Origin: a virus
Strand: one strand, 5' to 3'
DNA: 64,000 nucleotides
IMG/VR virus record: IMGVR_UViG_3300034358_000008
Location: 124,001-188,000 of that record
Under the pieces are notes generated by a model. It was not told where the DNA came from. It was given only the letters and a program-made list of their open reading frames with translations, and did no database searches. The translations under genes were made by a program, and so were the position numbers. This document shows positions 1 to 9,133 of the stretch, piece after piece; position 1 is the first letter of the stretch, and every line of letters starts with the position of its first letter.

Positions 1-54
1 AAGCCATGGCAAATGTGGTACACCAAGCTAAACAACATAAAAGAGGATACACCC

Positions 55-255
55 ATGCCCTTCCTCAAATACACCATACAGGTGTTTGGAGATGGCGTGG
101 ATCTAGTGCCTCAACCGCGTGCGATCGTAGGACAGTTACGTCAACTAGCCCTTAACAAGAAGTGGTCACCCGTTACCACTGAAGGCAAGTTGTACCATGA
201 CATTCAAGCCTACGGCTCAAAAGAACTTAAAGAATCATATGCTACGCTGAGATAA
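55..255 (+). CDS. Small hypothetical protein
   Basis: Unrecognised protein of 66 aa beginning MPFLKYTIQVFGDG. An in-frame ATG at 13 would add 14 residues, but ATG 55 has a clear ribosome binding site (AGAGGA, 7 nt upstream) and the codons before it look untranslated. No membrane segment or known motif is visible. It lies just before the SSB-like gene on the same strand and may share its transcript. The real upstream context is cut off by the window edge. Confidence 0.6.
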   Translation: MPFLKYTIQVFGDGVDLVPQPRAIVGQLRQLALNKKWSPVTTEGKLYHDIQAYGSKELKESYATLR

Positions 256-326
256 TACTCCAGCAGCATATCTTACGTACCACACACTCTCGAGAAGTGT
301 AATTTAATCCAATTGGAGTTATACCC

Positions 327-1100
327 ATGTCGCAACAGCAAAACTTCCCAGCACCAATCCTGAACATCTTCTCTGTAATGTCCAACTGGATGTTCGCAGA
401 TCCTGTAGAAGGTTCTCAGAAGCGCCCTAACCTGCGCTTTGGTGTTTACGGTAACGTTCCACGGGTTACTGTTAAAACCAACGTTCAAGGTGATATGAAC
501 AATGGCAAGATCGATTTCAACATGGACCTTGGTACTTTCGCAGTAGCTATGGCTTACCTGCGCAAGCTGACTGAAGGTGTGCCAGATACTCCAAACGAAC
601 TCAAACTGATCTATCAAGATGACTTCGTTGCTGGTAAGAAGTTGGATCGAGTAATGACTCTGTCCACTCTGGTAATCGGTAAAGCTACTGATGGTCGTAT
701 CTACATCGCTGTGCTGAGTTCCCAACAGTCGCGTCCACGCATTCGCTTCTTCTTCGGTCCTACCAAATACCATGCTATTCAAAATGGTGATGGTTCCATG
801 CTGGGTGCTGATGCAATGTCCGTAGCTTACGCTAACGGTTTCGCTCGTACTGTTGAACCACTGATCTACAACCTGCTGACCGGTGCAAACTTCGACCCTA
901 ATGCTAAGAACGTTGCTAACCCAGCCAACATGAATGGTGGTGCTGGCCCTGGTGGTAAGCCGGGTGGTGGCGGCTTCAACGGCGGTGGTCAAGGTGGCGG
1001 TCAACAACAGCAACGCCCTCGTCCACAAGGCGGCGGTAATACCGGTACAACTGCTAACTTCGACTCCTTTGATGCCGAGCTTCCAAGCTTCGACTTCTAA
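327..1100 (+). CDS. Single-stranded DNA-binding-like protein with Gly/Gln tail and acidic C-terminal tip
   Basis: 257 aa in three parts: a compact N-terminal domain (about 1-190), a low-complexity Gly/Gln/Pro linker (about 195-240, runs of GGG and QQQQ) and an acidic aromatic tip (NFDSFDAELPSFDF). This folded domain, flexible linker and acidic tip is the plan of bacterial and phage SSB proteins, whose tip recruits replication partners. The N-terminal domain is not an OB fold I can recognise by eye, so the function is inferred from architecture only. The start has a GGAGTT ribosome site. The next three genes are large conserved proteins; two of them also end in Gln/Gly-rich tails. Confidence 0.5.
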   Translation: MSQQQNFPAPILNIFSVMSNWMFADPVEGSQKRPNLRFGVYGNVPRVTVKTNVQGDMNNGKIDFNMDLGTFAVAMAYLRKLTEGVPDTPNELKLIYQDDFVAGKKLDRVMTLSTLVIGKATDGRIYIAVLSSQQSRPRIRFFFGPTKYHAIQNGDGSMLGADAMSVAYANGFARTVEPLIYNLLTGANFDPNAKNVANPANMNGGAGPGGKPGGGGFNGGGQGGGQQQQRPRPQGGGNTGTTANFDSFDAELPSFDF

Positions 1101-1112
1101 GTCCCTTCTTTA

Positions 1113-1152
1113 ACATACGGCGATCTTGAGTTTAACTCAGGGTTGCCATATG
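1113..1152 (+). terminator. Long stem-loop with CATA/TATG flanks
   Basis: A perfect TGAGTT/AACTCA inner stem (about 1127-1139) is extended by GGC/GCC and wobble pairs, and flanked outside by CATA and TATG. There is no U-run on the plus side, so termination is uncertain. It resembles the flanks of the clear terminators elsewhere in the window. Confidence 0.4.
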
Positions 1153-1182
1153 CCCTCCCGCTCGGTTCAGAGCCAATAGAAA

Positions 1183-1202
1183 TTATTTCAGATTTATATC
1201 AT
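1183..1202 (+). promoter_or_regulatory. Conserved upstream element, copy 1 (TTATTTnAGATnTATATCAT)
   Basis: This 20-nt stretch matches 6524-6543 at 18 of 20 positions. Both copies end about 26-29 nt before an ATG that opens a large operon (1232 and 6570). Equal placement before two operons suggests a promoter or activator site. It differs from the TATATTAC early element, so it could serve the non-virion polymerase; that assignment is inference. Confidence 0.5.
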
Positions 1203-1231
1203 ACAGGCGTAGTACATATTAGAGGTTCTCT

Positions 1232-2818
1232 ATGAAATTCGCTGTAACCAATGTGCAGGGCAATGGGTTTACTCAGGTAAGTGTTACACATGGCGATATT
1301 GAATTGCTATGGAGTGCACGTGCGTACAGTAAGGTTAAACTTCAAGATCCTAATCGGGTCTTCCGGGAGTTGAATGGCTATCTAGAAAACGTTGATGCAC
1401 CTACGCAAGATCGGTTGTTCCACAGCTATGAAGAAATCCACAAGCTGTTCAAGATGGGCTTCGATCCTTCGATGCTCGTTAGCAGTTTGATTCACCACAT
1501 CGGTGAGATCTATAAACAGATCCCAATGAACCGTCTGCGACGTTGGTTGTTGACTATCGGTAACTTGCACATCCCTGCTGATATCCAGGATACCATCACG
1601 GAAGACTCCCGCTATAACAAGCGTGAGCAAACTTATCTGAAGTCCGACTACATCAACATCGCAACTGTAGCCCTAGCTCTCCAAGCTATGATTCCAGTAT
1701 GGGGTGAGTACATTGATCAGTGTACCGATCAAGAGTTGTATAAAGAGAACAACGTAATCGGGTTGGTCTCTGAAACAGAACTGGCCAACTGGCCAATGGG
1801 TGAAGTGGATATGTTGGGGGAAGAGATCCCAACTGTATTCGATAAGCTCGGTGGTTATGTGAAGTATTGCGTTGACGATGAACCATTGTCGTTGGCTCGT
1901 GCTTGGGCAGGTCTGAGTTCCACAGACATTCGTGTGCTACTGCAATCTAAAGTGTTGGTACGTCGTCTGACTATCATTCCACTGAACGATCCAACCAGCC
2001 ACTCGATCGTAGCAAACATCTTCCGTTACGTGATGACTAACCTCACACCAGCAGAACGAAGCACAGCTGATCGTGTAGCGAAGAAACTCCCTGAAGGTGG
2101 CGGTGGCGGTGGTGATGACGAAGATAAAACATCGTTCATTGAATCACACAAAACCAAAGGTCGTATCAGTCCAGGTGACATCGAGGCTTACAACATCGAT
2201 GCAATGGATTATGAATTGCTAGCTGAAGAAGTAGATCCAACGATCTGCAAAACTAAACTGGCCCAGTGTATCAGTTGTATTCAAAGTGTCGGTAACGTAG
2301 AGATCCGTCCACACCAGATCCTGCTAGCACAGTGGGTAATGGCTAAAGCGTTTCCTGCACGAGCTTTCTACCATATCTCCAAACTCCCAGTGAACTACCT
2401 GTTGGCTACATCTCAGGCACTCCTGTGGCATTGGGGTTTCAACGATGCAGCTATCTTGATGCAGGTAGAACCGTTGCGTCATGGGGATCATAACTCCACG
2501 ACTCAACTCAACCAGACTCGTCAGGGTTCTCGTATCGCAAATCGGTTCCGTCCACAACTGGATGAACTGTATCCGCACATGAAACTTCAGAAGACTCCGC
2601 AAAATGGTAATGAGACTCCTAAGCCAGAAAACATGGCTGGTCTCGCGATCAACAACTGTAACCATTCTATCCGTGGCTCAAACTGGGTTTACCATGGACC
2701 AGATAAGTTGTTCAAAGAAGCTAATCAAGTAACCCATAACAAGGTTCTGATCCTTCCGCAGACCATCAAGCACACGATCACTGAAGTTGTGATTCACCTG
2801 GCTCAGATCAATCAGTAA
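1232..2818 (+). CDS. Large conserved phage protein, candidate phiKZ gp68-like RNA polymerase accessory subunit
   Basis: 528 aa, mostly helical by appearance, with an acidic Gly-rich linker (GGGGGGDDEDK) near residue 290 separating two domains. I recognise no catalytic motif. In phiKZ the non-virion RNA polymerase has a fifth subunit, gp68, of about this size, encoded a few genes upstream of the beta and beta' genes (gp71-73, gp74). This gene sits in the matching place, with two large genes between it and the polymerase genes. The assignment rests on length and gene order, not on sequence comparison. Start has an AGAGG ribosome site; the next gene follows after 10 nt. Confidence 0.4.
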   Translation: MKFAVTNVQGNGFTQVSVTHGDIELLWSARAYSKVKLQDPNRVFRELNGYLENVDAPTQDRLFHSYEEIHKLFKMGFDPSMLVSSLIHHIGEIYKQIPMNRLRRWLLTIGNLHIPADIQDTITEDSRYNKREQTYLKSDYINIATVALALQAMIPVWGEYIDQCTDQELYKENNVIGLVSETELANWPMGEVDMLGEEIPTVFDKLGGYVKYCVDDEPLSLARAWAGLSSTDIRVLLQSKVLVRRLTIIPLNDPTSHSIVANIFRYVMTNLTPAERSTADRVAKKLPEGGGGGGDDEDKTSFIESHKTKGRISPGDIEAYNIDAMDYELLAEEVDPTICKTKLAQCISCIQSVGNVEIRPHQILLAQWVMAKAFPARAFYHISKLPVNYLLATSQALLWHWGFNDAAILMQVEPLRHGDHNSTTQLNQTRQGSRIANRFRPQLDELYPHMKLQKTPQNGNETPKPENMAGLAINNCNHSIRGSNWVYHGPDKLFKEANQVTHNKVLILPQTIKHTITEVVIHLAQINQ

Positions 2819-2828
2819 GAGGTTACAC

Positions 2829-4517
2829 ATGCAGCATTTCAACACTGGCGCTACCGTAGGTAACTCTCCAGGCAACACTAAGATTCGTTTTGGTGAGAAT
2901 GGTTTCATTGCAGTTCAGACTGGTACCTATCAGGCTCAATATCTTCGGCCATTTAACCCGAACACTAACGAGAACGTTGTACGTCAACTTCGTGAAGCTA
3001 CTAACGAAGGTCTTAACCTCGGTGTCAGTGCAGTACAAGAGATTGCGGCAAACGTAATCACCCCAGCATCGATGGTTGAAGGCGAGGTAATGATTCCTGA
3101 AGGTTTCACTTCTCGTCGTTTCCGCATTATGTGTCGTGTCTTCGAAGAGCATCCGTTCTTCAAAGGTGCAACTACCCAACGGATCTTCTATGGTTATTCG
3201 GATCACTGCGATGCAACTTTGCAAAGCGGTCTCATGGACCCACGCATGCGGGTTTACTTCAACTCCGAAACCATCGTAGCTGAATCGATCATCAACACGC
3301 CTAACGGTCCTCAGACTCAAGCTAAGATCATCGGCTCTAACCAGATCATCTCTCCGGTGAACATGGTTGGTGGTGACAATGGAATGTTCGCGAAGCCTTC
3401 CAGCTTCCTGATCCGTCCTGAAGATAACTTCAACAAAATGCAAACTCGTGCTGTTGCAGAGAACCTGCAAAAGACTGGTTTGATCGATGTCAAGATCGAT
3501 GCTGAATACGATCACCGCACTATGGTTGGTGAAGGTGGCTCGTTCAAGTATTCGATGCGTAAGGATACTTCTCCAGTTCGTTATCTGTCGAGTTCGTTGA
3601 GTGCATATCAGCATGCTCGTAAAGAGTACAACTCGTCGACTCATGACACTGATGACATCCTGTTCAATCGCGGTACTGATTCTTCGGAAGTATTGTTTGG
3701 TGAAGCTGCGGCAATGTGTCGTAACAGTTCCATCACTAACAACACCTTCCTGCAAGTTCTGCGTGACCACACCGGTTACATGGAAAAGGGTTTTGTATTG
3801 TGGGGTGAGCTGTGTGGCTTGTTCCCAGAACTGATGCAGACCAACGTTGCTCGTTTCGCAATGGATGATGGTCGTAGCATCAAGCAAGTTTCCCATGCTG
3901 GTCAATCCCAGAACTGGAACGGCGCTGACTATACTTCTATCGGTGCATCGCTGTTGGCTCAAACCATTCCATCGATTATGATGGATACGTTCTTGCGTCA
4001 AGTATCGTTCGCTGTAACGAATGGTAATGGTCCGAATGAATATCTGTTCGAGATCCATGGTCAAGCATCTGCCAGTATCATCCGTGGGATTGACATGCGT
4101 CCATATCTGCTGGAGATGGAACGTCGAGTTAAGGTTGACGTACTGCACAACATCACCCGTGGTAACCAACTGCCATTCCGTATCTCTATGATCTCGGACT
4201 TGGCTGGTGAATCGATCATTGACATCTCGATTGGTAACGAAGCAGTAGAACGTTTCGTAGCACCGACCTTTGCTGATAGTCTGTTCTCCCCAGTTATCAC
4301 ACGTAACCATCAGCTATCTAGTAACATCGCTAACGATATTACTTGGTTGGTTAAGAAGGTTATCGATGGTGATAACGATGTTAGTAACTTCAATCAGTTT
4401 AACGCTCAACAGCAAGGCTATCAAGGGTACCAACATCCAGTAGCACAAGCTGCACAATTCAATCCTCAAATCTTTACCGGAGTGAGCAACAATGTCGCCG
4501 ATCTTGGTCTCCTATAA
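2829..4517 (+). CDS. Large conserved phage protein with Gln-rich tail ending ADLGLL
   Basis: 562 aa without recognisable enzymatic motifs. The body is a mixed alpha/beta protein; the last 60 residues are Gln/Asn/Gly rich and end in NNVADLGLL. The following protein ends in GGLGLI, so the two may share a C-terminal docking tip. The last 26 nt overlap the next gene, indicating translational coupling. By gene order it would sit at the place of phiKZ gp69, which I recall being linked to protein import into the phage nucleus; I cannot test that from the sequence, so treat it as a pointer only. Confidence 0.4.
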   Translation: MQHFNTGATVGNSPGNTKIRFGENGFIAVQTGTYQAQYLRPFNPNTNENVVRQLREATNEGLNLGVSAVQEIAANVITPASMVEGEVMIPEGFTSRRFRIMCRVFEEHPFFKGATTQRIFYGYSDHCDATLQSGLMDPRMRVYFNSETIVAESIINTPNGPQTQAKIIGSNQIISPVNMVGGDNGMFAKPSSFLIRPEDNFNKMQTRAVAENLQKTGLIDVKIDAEYDHRTMVGEGGSFKYSMRKDTSPVRYLSSSLSAYQHARKEYNSSTHDTDDILFNRGTDSSEVLFGEAAAMCRNSSITNNTFLQVLRDHTGYMEKGFVLWGELCGLFPELMQTNVARFAMDDGRSIKQVSHAGQSQNWNGADYTSIGASLLAQTIPSIMMDTFLRQVSFAVTNGNGPNEYLFEIHGQASASIIRGIDMRPYLLEMERRVKVDVLHNITRGNQLPFRISMISDLAGESIIDISIGNEAVERFVAPTFADSLFSPVITRNHQLSSNIANDITWLVKKVIDGDNDVSNFNQFNAQQQGYQGYQHPVAQAAQFNPQIFTGVSNNVADLGLL

Positions 4518-5841
4518 CAAATCTCTGATCGCATTCTCTCTCGTCACTGACGATGAAGATATGGTTAGTCAGAAACAACCAACCGGTACGCTGTCGCCAA
4601 TGAAGGTTGATGGTCGCCGGCTGGTATTGCCAACCAAAGCATGGCAACGCAAAGGCTATGGTGAAGACTATCAGCCGTATCACCCAGGTTGTGAAGTAAT
4701 GTCTCGTGAAGGTACTTCACCAGTCATTCAGATGATGCAACGTCAGGCTAAAGCTAGTATCGCTCACGCGGTAGTTAGCATGGGTCAAGGCTTGCTGCAA
4801 GTGGCTGTTGATAAAGACACTCACAAAGACCTGCCGCTCGAATGCACCGAGTTCCTGAAGAAGCTGTCCAATGCGGATAAGACTACTAAAGAACTATTCG
4901 AGAAGCTGATCTCTGCTGCCGTTAAGAAGAATCGTCTGTTGACGGTATATCTGAAGAATGGTGGTCAGTACGATGGTAAGAAAGTAAACCGTTCGTGTAT
5001 CATCCGTTTTCCGATCGTTGAAGATCTGAAAGCCGAATCCAAAGACAACGTTGTCTTGGGTGTTACTGTTCCGAAGAAACAACGCCCTACCTTGATCGCA
5101 CTGTTCGATCTGATCGTACCTAACGGCGAGAACCCAGAGGAATACTCCTTCGGTACTACTGCACGTGTGGCACCATACTTCATCAGTCTGCTGACAGCTT
5201 TCCACAAGATCGCTTCGGTACTGAATGAACTGATCGAAGCCTATGCGGTTAAGCTGCATATTCCAGTTAAGCCATTCGAGCTGTACGACCTGAGCATCGT
5301 TGACGACATCATCAAGCATTACGATGATATCCCACCGTACTCTGGTAACGAAGGTAAGACTGACGCTCAGCCAGAAGAAGCAAGTGAAACTGTGAGTGTG
5401 GTTAAGAAAGCTGCGGTTGCTAAAGCCCAAGCCGAGAAACCACGTGAAGCAGTTCCACAGTTGGTACGTGGTAGCGCTCAGGTACTGACATCCGCAGTGC
5501 CTGCAACGGTAGAACACGTTGGTAAGAAAGCCGCTTCCATGGCTGACTTCATGAATGCTACCCAACCTCAGGCAACTGGTGGTTTCCAACAGCATCAACA
5601 ACCACAATTGAACACTGGCTTCGTACCAGTAACGTTCAATCAACAGCAACCACAGTACGCACCACAATCGTTTAATGGTAATTTCAACGGCGGTGGTAAC
5701 AGCTTCGCTCCTGCTCCTGTAGCAGCACCAGCGTGGATGGGTGGTGGTCAACCAGCTGTGAATCAAGGTTCAGCAAACCCTTTCATGGCAGCAACAATGA
5801 CTGGGCACACCGGTAACAACGGTGGTCTTGGACTAATCTAA
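4492..5841 (+). CDS. Conserved phage protein with long Gln/Asn/Gly-rich C-terminal tail
   Basis: 449 aa. Residues 1-270 look folded; residues 290-340 are Ala/Lys/Glu rich; about 355-449 are low-complexity Q/N/G/P sequence ending GHTGNNGGLGLI. The chosen ATG overlaps the preceding gene by 26 nt but has a GGAG ribosome site; the alternative ATG at 4561 has none that is obvious. The disordered, Gln-rich tail is like those of ssDNA- or condensate-associated proteins. It is followed directly by a strong terminator, so it closes the operon that starts at 1232. Function unknown. Confidence 0.5.
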   Translation: MSPILVSYNKSLIAFSLVTDDEDMVSQKQPTGTLSPMKVDGRRLVLPTKAWQRKGYGEDYQPYHPGCEVMSREGTSPVIQMMQRQAKASIAHAVVSMGQGLLQVAVDKDTHKDLPLECTEFLKKLSNADKTTKELFEKLISAAVKKNRLLTVYLKNGGQYDGKKVNRSCIIRFPIVEDLKAESKDNVVLGVTVPKKQRPTLIALFDLIVPNGENPEEYSFGTTARVAPYFISLLTAFHKIASVLNELIEAYAVKLHIPVKPFELYDLSIVDDIIKHYDDIPPYSGNEGKTDAQPEEASETVSVVKKAAVAKAQAEKPREAVPQLVRGSAQVLTSAVPATVEHVGKKAASMADFMNATQPQATGGFQQHQQPQLNTGFVPVTFNQQQPQYAPQSFNGNFNGGGNSFAPAPVAAPAWMGGGQPAVNQGSANPFMAATMTGHTGNNGGLGLI

Positions 5842-5856
5842 GAGACGGCATAAACT

Positions 5857-5890
5857 GGGGTCTTCGGACCCCGGTGTATGTTTTATTTTT
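5857..5890 (+). terminator. Rho-independent terminator
   Basis: Perfect stem GGGGTC-TTCG-GACCCC (5857-5872) with a UUCG tetraloop, followed by TGTATG and a T-rich run at 5881-5890. It is preceded by GGCATAA. It ends the operon of the three large proteins. Confidence 0.85.
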
Positions 5891-5904
5891 TCAAGGGGTA
5901 CCCG

Positions 5905-6159
5905 ATGTCACATCCGAACAATCTAAGTGATGAGTATCCATGTCAGGGTGATACTTGGGCTATTAGTCCGAGTGTATATAACTTCACTGTTGTATTGGTA
6001 ACCCCTAATGGAAAGATTCGTTATGTAGATAACATCCACTTAGGTAACCGACGTGTAAAAGAAACCGACCTTGATGGATTCAAAGCGTTTAATCTAGGTA
6101 AACCATTTATGGGTACCTATGAATTCATTGAACAGTTTGGCGTTACCGTTTCAGAGTAA
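5905..6159 (+). CDS. Small hypothetical protein
   Basis: 84 aa (MSHPNNLSDEYPC...). The upstream ATG at 5878 lies inside the terminator tail; ATG 5905 has an AAGGGG ribosome site, so it is preferred. Beta-rich in appearance, with no membrane segment. Its 3' end overlaps by 17 nt the 3' end of the convergent gene on the other strand. Not recognised. Confidence 0.5.
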   Translation: MSHPNNLSDEYPCQGDTWAISPSVYNFTVVLVTPNGKIRYVDNIHLGNRRVKETDLDGFKAFNLGKPFMGTYEFIEQFGVTVSE

Positions 6160-6505
6160 TGAAGTATTGTTGTAGTTCCGCGATTGCTTCTGGATGCGGT
6201 TCTATATACGACGTTGGCTGCGCTCGGTTTAGCGGATCACGTAACTCACGACCAAACTGATTGGGGTTAGTCATTCCATTAACCCTTGTGAACAACCAGT
6301 GTGTTTCTAGGGTGTGACCTTTGGACAGCAAGAAGCCTGAGAAGTCACCCTCGAACTGATATAGCTCTGCTGGGGTCAGTACATGGCGAACTGCATATAA
6401 CGTCCTGAGCTGGTTCATGTGCATTTCTAGGATATGCCTGAACTCTGGGTTGTAGAACATATTCGCCCCAGGTGATTCCATAAGTAGTTTAATTGTAAAA
6501 GCCAT
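6143..6505 (-). CDS. Putative baseplate wedge-like protein (T4 gp53-like pattern)
   Basis: 120 aa on the minus strand with a good GGAG site before its ATG. Residues about 45-90 (LTPAELYQFEGDFSG... HWLFTRVNGMTNPNQF... LRDPL) follow the pattern of T4 gp53-type baseplate wedge proteins, in which a chain position is followed by a W-containing segment, an N-G-x-x-(D/N)-P stretch and a terminal proline motif. This is a motif resemblance, not a proven homology. It is a lone minus-strand gene between plus-strand operons, divergent from the polymerase operon and convergent with the 84-aa gene. Alternative: unrelated hypothetical protein. Confidence 0.45.
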   Translation of the reverse strand: MAFTIKLLMESPGANMFYNPEFRHILEMHMNQLRTLYAVRHVLTPAELYQFEGDFSGFLLSKGHTLETHWLFTRVNGMTNPNQFGRELRDPLNRAQPTSYIEPHPEAIAELQQYFITLKR

Positions 6506-6523
6506 TGGAAAACTCCATAGATT

Positions 6524-6543
6524 TTATTTGAGATCTATATCAT
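6524..6543 (+). promoter_or_regulatory. Conserved upstream element, copy 2
   Basis: Second copy of the 20-nt sequence seen at 1183-1202 (18 of 20 identical, core TATATCAT). It lies in the 64-nt gap between the divergent minus-strand gene and the plus-strand polymerase operon. The position fits a promoter for the 82-aa protein and the polymerase genes. Confidence 0.5.
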
Positions 6544-6569
6544 TGATGGGTCAAAGAAGGTGAACGTGT

Positions 6570-6818
6570 ATGGCGTGTCAGATCGCTGAGGCTTTAAGAG
6601 ATCCATTGGCGTACTATAGAAAGATGCCAAAATATACTGTGTACTCTTTATCTAGTATTCTTAGTGAAGAACTACCTGCGGGCAAACTATTATGTAACGA
6701 AGTTGGAAGTACAGTTGATTGGCATCGGTTCGTGTTAGCACATGATCCGGGGTCAGAGGCTTATGCCGTTTACAACTTAGCGATGTGTGAGTTTGAGGAA
6801 CGTAAATGTTTGAGATGA
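6570..6818 (+). CDS. Small hypothetical protein upstream of RNA polymerase beta
   Basis: 82 aa with several Cys residues but no clear zinc pattern. It has a GAAGGTG ribosome site. Its 3' end overlaps the start of the beta-subunit gene by 13 nt, so translation of the polymerase subunit is probably coupled to it. Not recognised. Confidence 0.55.
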   Translation: MACQIAEALRDPLAYYRKMPKYTVYSLSSILSEELPAGKLLCNEVGSTVDWHRFVLAHDPGSEAYAVYNLAMCEFEERKCLR

Positions 6819-9133
6819 AACGGATAGCCCGTGAAGTAAAGTACCAATATGCCGGTAACGCGATTATCGACCCATGGTTTGGTACTACCTCCGCAGCACG
6901 GGGCGCAATGTTGTTGGGTCAGATTACACAGGCTCCGATAATCAAAGGTGCAGAACCACGCTGGTTCCAAACAGGTGGTGAACTGCGTTTCGGCGAACAC
7001 AGTTTTGACATGAGGATTCCAGAAGACTGTCAGATCCTTTCGGTAATGCGGAAGTATCCAACTGGTCATGGTGCTGACTCTATCAAGCATAACCCGGAGA
7101 CAACGATCTTCTATGAGCACTACTACGACGAATACAAAACCGTCGGTGTACTGCGCGTACCGGAGTTCATGACTTTCCACCAGACATTCGGCTTTAAGCT
7201 GGAACGTAATAAAGAAGTGTGGGAAAACATTCACCCAGGTGCAATGATCCCTAAAGATACCATTCTGTCTCAGTCTGCTGGTTTGAGTAAAGATGGTCAC
7301 ATGTGTGCGGGTTTGAACGTGCAAGCGTGTTTCCTTTCTCATTATGCCACCATTGAAGATGGATTCTTGATCTCTGATGAGATTCTTGAAGAGTTCGCTC
7401 CTCGTGCTTATGGTACTGCGATTGCAAGTTGTGGTCGTAAGAGCTTCCTGCTGAACGCTTATGGGAACAAACCATTCCCAGACATCGGTGAGAAGATTCG
7501 TCCTGATGGCGTTGTATTTGCAATGCGTGATCTGGATGACGATCTGTCTCCAGCTGAGATGACTCCACGAGCACTACGTGAAATCGATCGTACCTTCGAC
7601 AAGGTAGTAATTGGTGAACCGGGTGCAACTGTTAAAGACATCAAGATCTATCGCGATGAACGTCAGAACCCAAGCTATACTCCATCGGGGATGGAGAAGC
7701 AACTGATGAAGTATTACGATGCCCTGTGCACGTATTACCGTGATGTCCTGAAGTTCTATCATTCGTTGAAAGCTAAACGTAAAGACCGCCTACGGATCAC
7801 TGACGAATTCAACCAACTGGTAGTAGAAGCAATGATCTATCTGCCACAAGCAGAAGGTCAACGTAAACTGACTCGTATGTATCGTCTTGATCCTCTGGAC
7901 GAGTGGCGTGTAGAAATCACTTATGAATCCCTGAAAGAACCAGGTGGTGCTTACAAGATCACTGACTTCCACGGTGGTAAAGGTGTTGTCTGTAAGACGC
8001 TCCCACGAGCACAGATGCCACGAGATGAGTTTGGTAATATCGCAGACGTAGTCATCTTCGGTGGTTCGACAATGCGTCGATCTAACTATGGTCGTATCTA
8101 CGAACATGGTTTTGGTGCTACTGTTCGAGACTTGGCTCAACGCATCCGTGTTGAAGCTGGCTTTGAACGTCATGGCACACTCACCAAACAAGAACTGCGT
8201 AGCAATCCTAAAGCTAACGATCAAGCATTCATCGACTATGCATTCAACGAGTTCCAAGAACTCTGGTGGATCATTGCTCCGACGATGCATGACATCATGA
8301 AAGACCACCCTAATCGCAAAGAGTATATCCACGAGGTGATGGAGCAAGGCTTCAGTTATATCTTCACCCCGATCGATGATCCAACTCACTTGCCAACAGC
8401 AATGGACACAGTGATTAATAGTCGGTTCCGTCCGAACCATACTCCAGTCACACTCATGGGTCCTAACGGTAAGGAGATCACAACCAAAGATAAAGTTCTG
8501 ATCGGTCCGCTATACATGATGTTGCTTGAGAAGATTGGTGATGACTGGTCGGCTGTAGCATCTGTTAAGGTTCAACAATTCGGTCTGCCATCGAAGCTGA
8601 ATAACAATGATCGATCCAGTACTCCTGGTCGTGAATCAGCTATTCGTTCGTTCGGTGAATCTGAGACTCGTTCTTATAACTGTACTGTAGGTCCTGAAGC
8701 TACTATGGAACTGTTGGATCAAACCAACAACCCATTGGCTCACACGAATGTGATTAACAGTATCCTGACTGCGGAGTGCCCAACTAACATTGATCGCGCT
8801 GTAGACCGTGCGAAGGTTCCATTTGGTAATAGTCGTCCAGTAGCTCTGTTGGATCACATGCTCGAGATGCGTGGCATCGAATTCGTGTATGAACCAAGTC
8901 CAGGTTACAATGAGTACATGGCTTCCAATCCAGTTATCGATAAGGCACCAACGCCGTATGTTGGACCTAAGGTTAAGCATGAAGTAAAACGAGCAGCAAC
9001 ACGTTTGGCAAACTATAACAGTAGCTTCGAATCAATCGGAGACACTGGCTTGACGGAACGTATTACCGAAGCATTAGGTCTTCCGAGTAGTATGAGTCTG
9101 GAAGATGCTTTGGGTGTAGGGGAATATGCATGA
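6806..9133 (+). CDS. RNA polymerase beta subunit, C-terminal half (non-virion polymerase, phiKZ gp71-73 type)
   Basis: 775 aa matching the C-terminal half of bacterial RpoB. Residues about 170-193 (NVQACFLSHYATIEDGFL) align with the RpoB segment NALVAFMPWNGYNFEDSIL. Residues 387-405 (DFHGGKGVVCKTLP...MP) correspond to the GRHGNKGVI...P active-site segment, and about 615-630 (RESAIRSFGESE) to the GGQRFGEME switch region. The N-terminal half of beta is missing and must be encoded elsewhere, as in phiKZ-type phages where each large subunit is split. The stop overlaps the beta' gene start (ATGA), so the two are made together. Assignment to the non-virion enzyme rests on gene order. Confidence 0.9.
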   Translation: MFEMKRIAREVKYQYAGNAIIDPWFGTTSAARGAMLLGQITQAPIIKGAEPRWFQTGGELRFGEHSFDMRIPEDCQILSVMRKYPTGHGADSIKHNPETTIFYEHYYDEYKTVGVLRVPEFMTFHQTFGFKLERNKEVWENIHPGAMIPKDTILSQSAGLSKDGHMCAGLNVQACFLSHYATIEDGFLISDEILEEFAPRAYGTAIASCGRKSFLLNAYGNKPFPDIGEKIRPDGVVFAMRDLDDDLSPAEMTPRALREIDRTFDKVVIGEPGATVKDIKIYRDERQNPSYTPSGMEKQLMKYYDALCTYYRDVLKFYHSLKAKRKDRLRITDEFNQLVVEAMIYLPQAEGQRKLTRMYRLDPLDEWRVEITYESLKEPGGAYKITDFHGGKGVVCKTLPRAQMPRDEFGNIADVVIFGGSTMRRSNYGRIYEHGFGATVRDLAQRIRVEAGFERHGTLTKQELRSNPKANDQAFIDYAFNEFQELWWIIAPTMHDIMKDHPNRKEYIHEVMEQGFSYIFTPIDDPTHLPTAMDTVINSRFRPNHTPVTLMGPNGKEITTKDKVLIGPLYMMLLEKIGDDWSAVASVKVQQFGLPSKLNNNDRSSTPGRESAIRSFGESETRSYNCTVGPEATMELLDQTNNPLAHTNVINSILTAECPTNIDRAVDRAKVPFGNSRPVALLDHMLEMRGIEFVYEPSPGYNEYMASNPVIDKAPTPYVGPKVKHEVKRAATRLANYNSSFESIGDTGLTERITEALGLPSSMSLEDALGVGEYA

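Noticed and set aside
1-54. 3' end of an upstream gene, possible frame ending at 31
   Set aside because: Only about ten codons are visible, and the alternative frames are equally short; cannot support it.
2823-4310. 495-aa ORF on the minus strand opposite the 562-aa gene
   Set aside because: Its frame follows the codon pattern of the plus gene; it has no ribosome site and an unlikely composition. Shadow frame.
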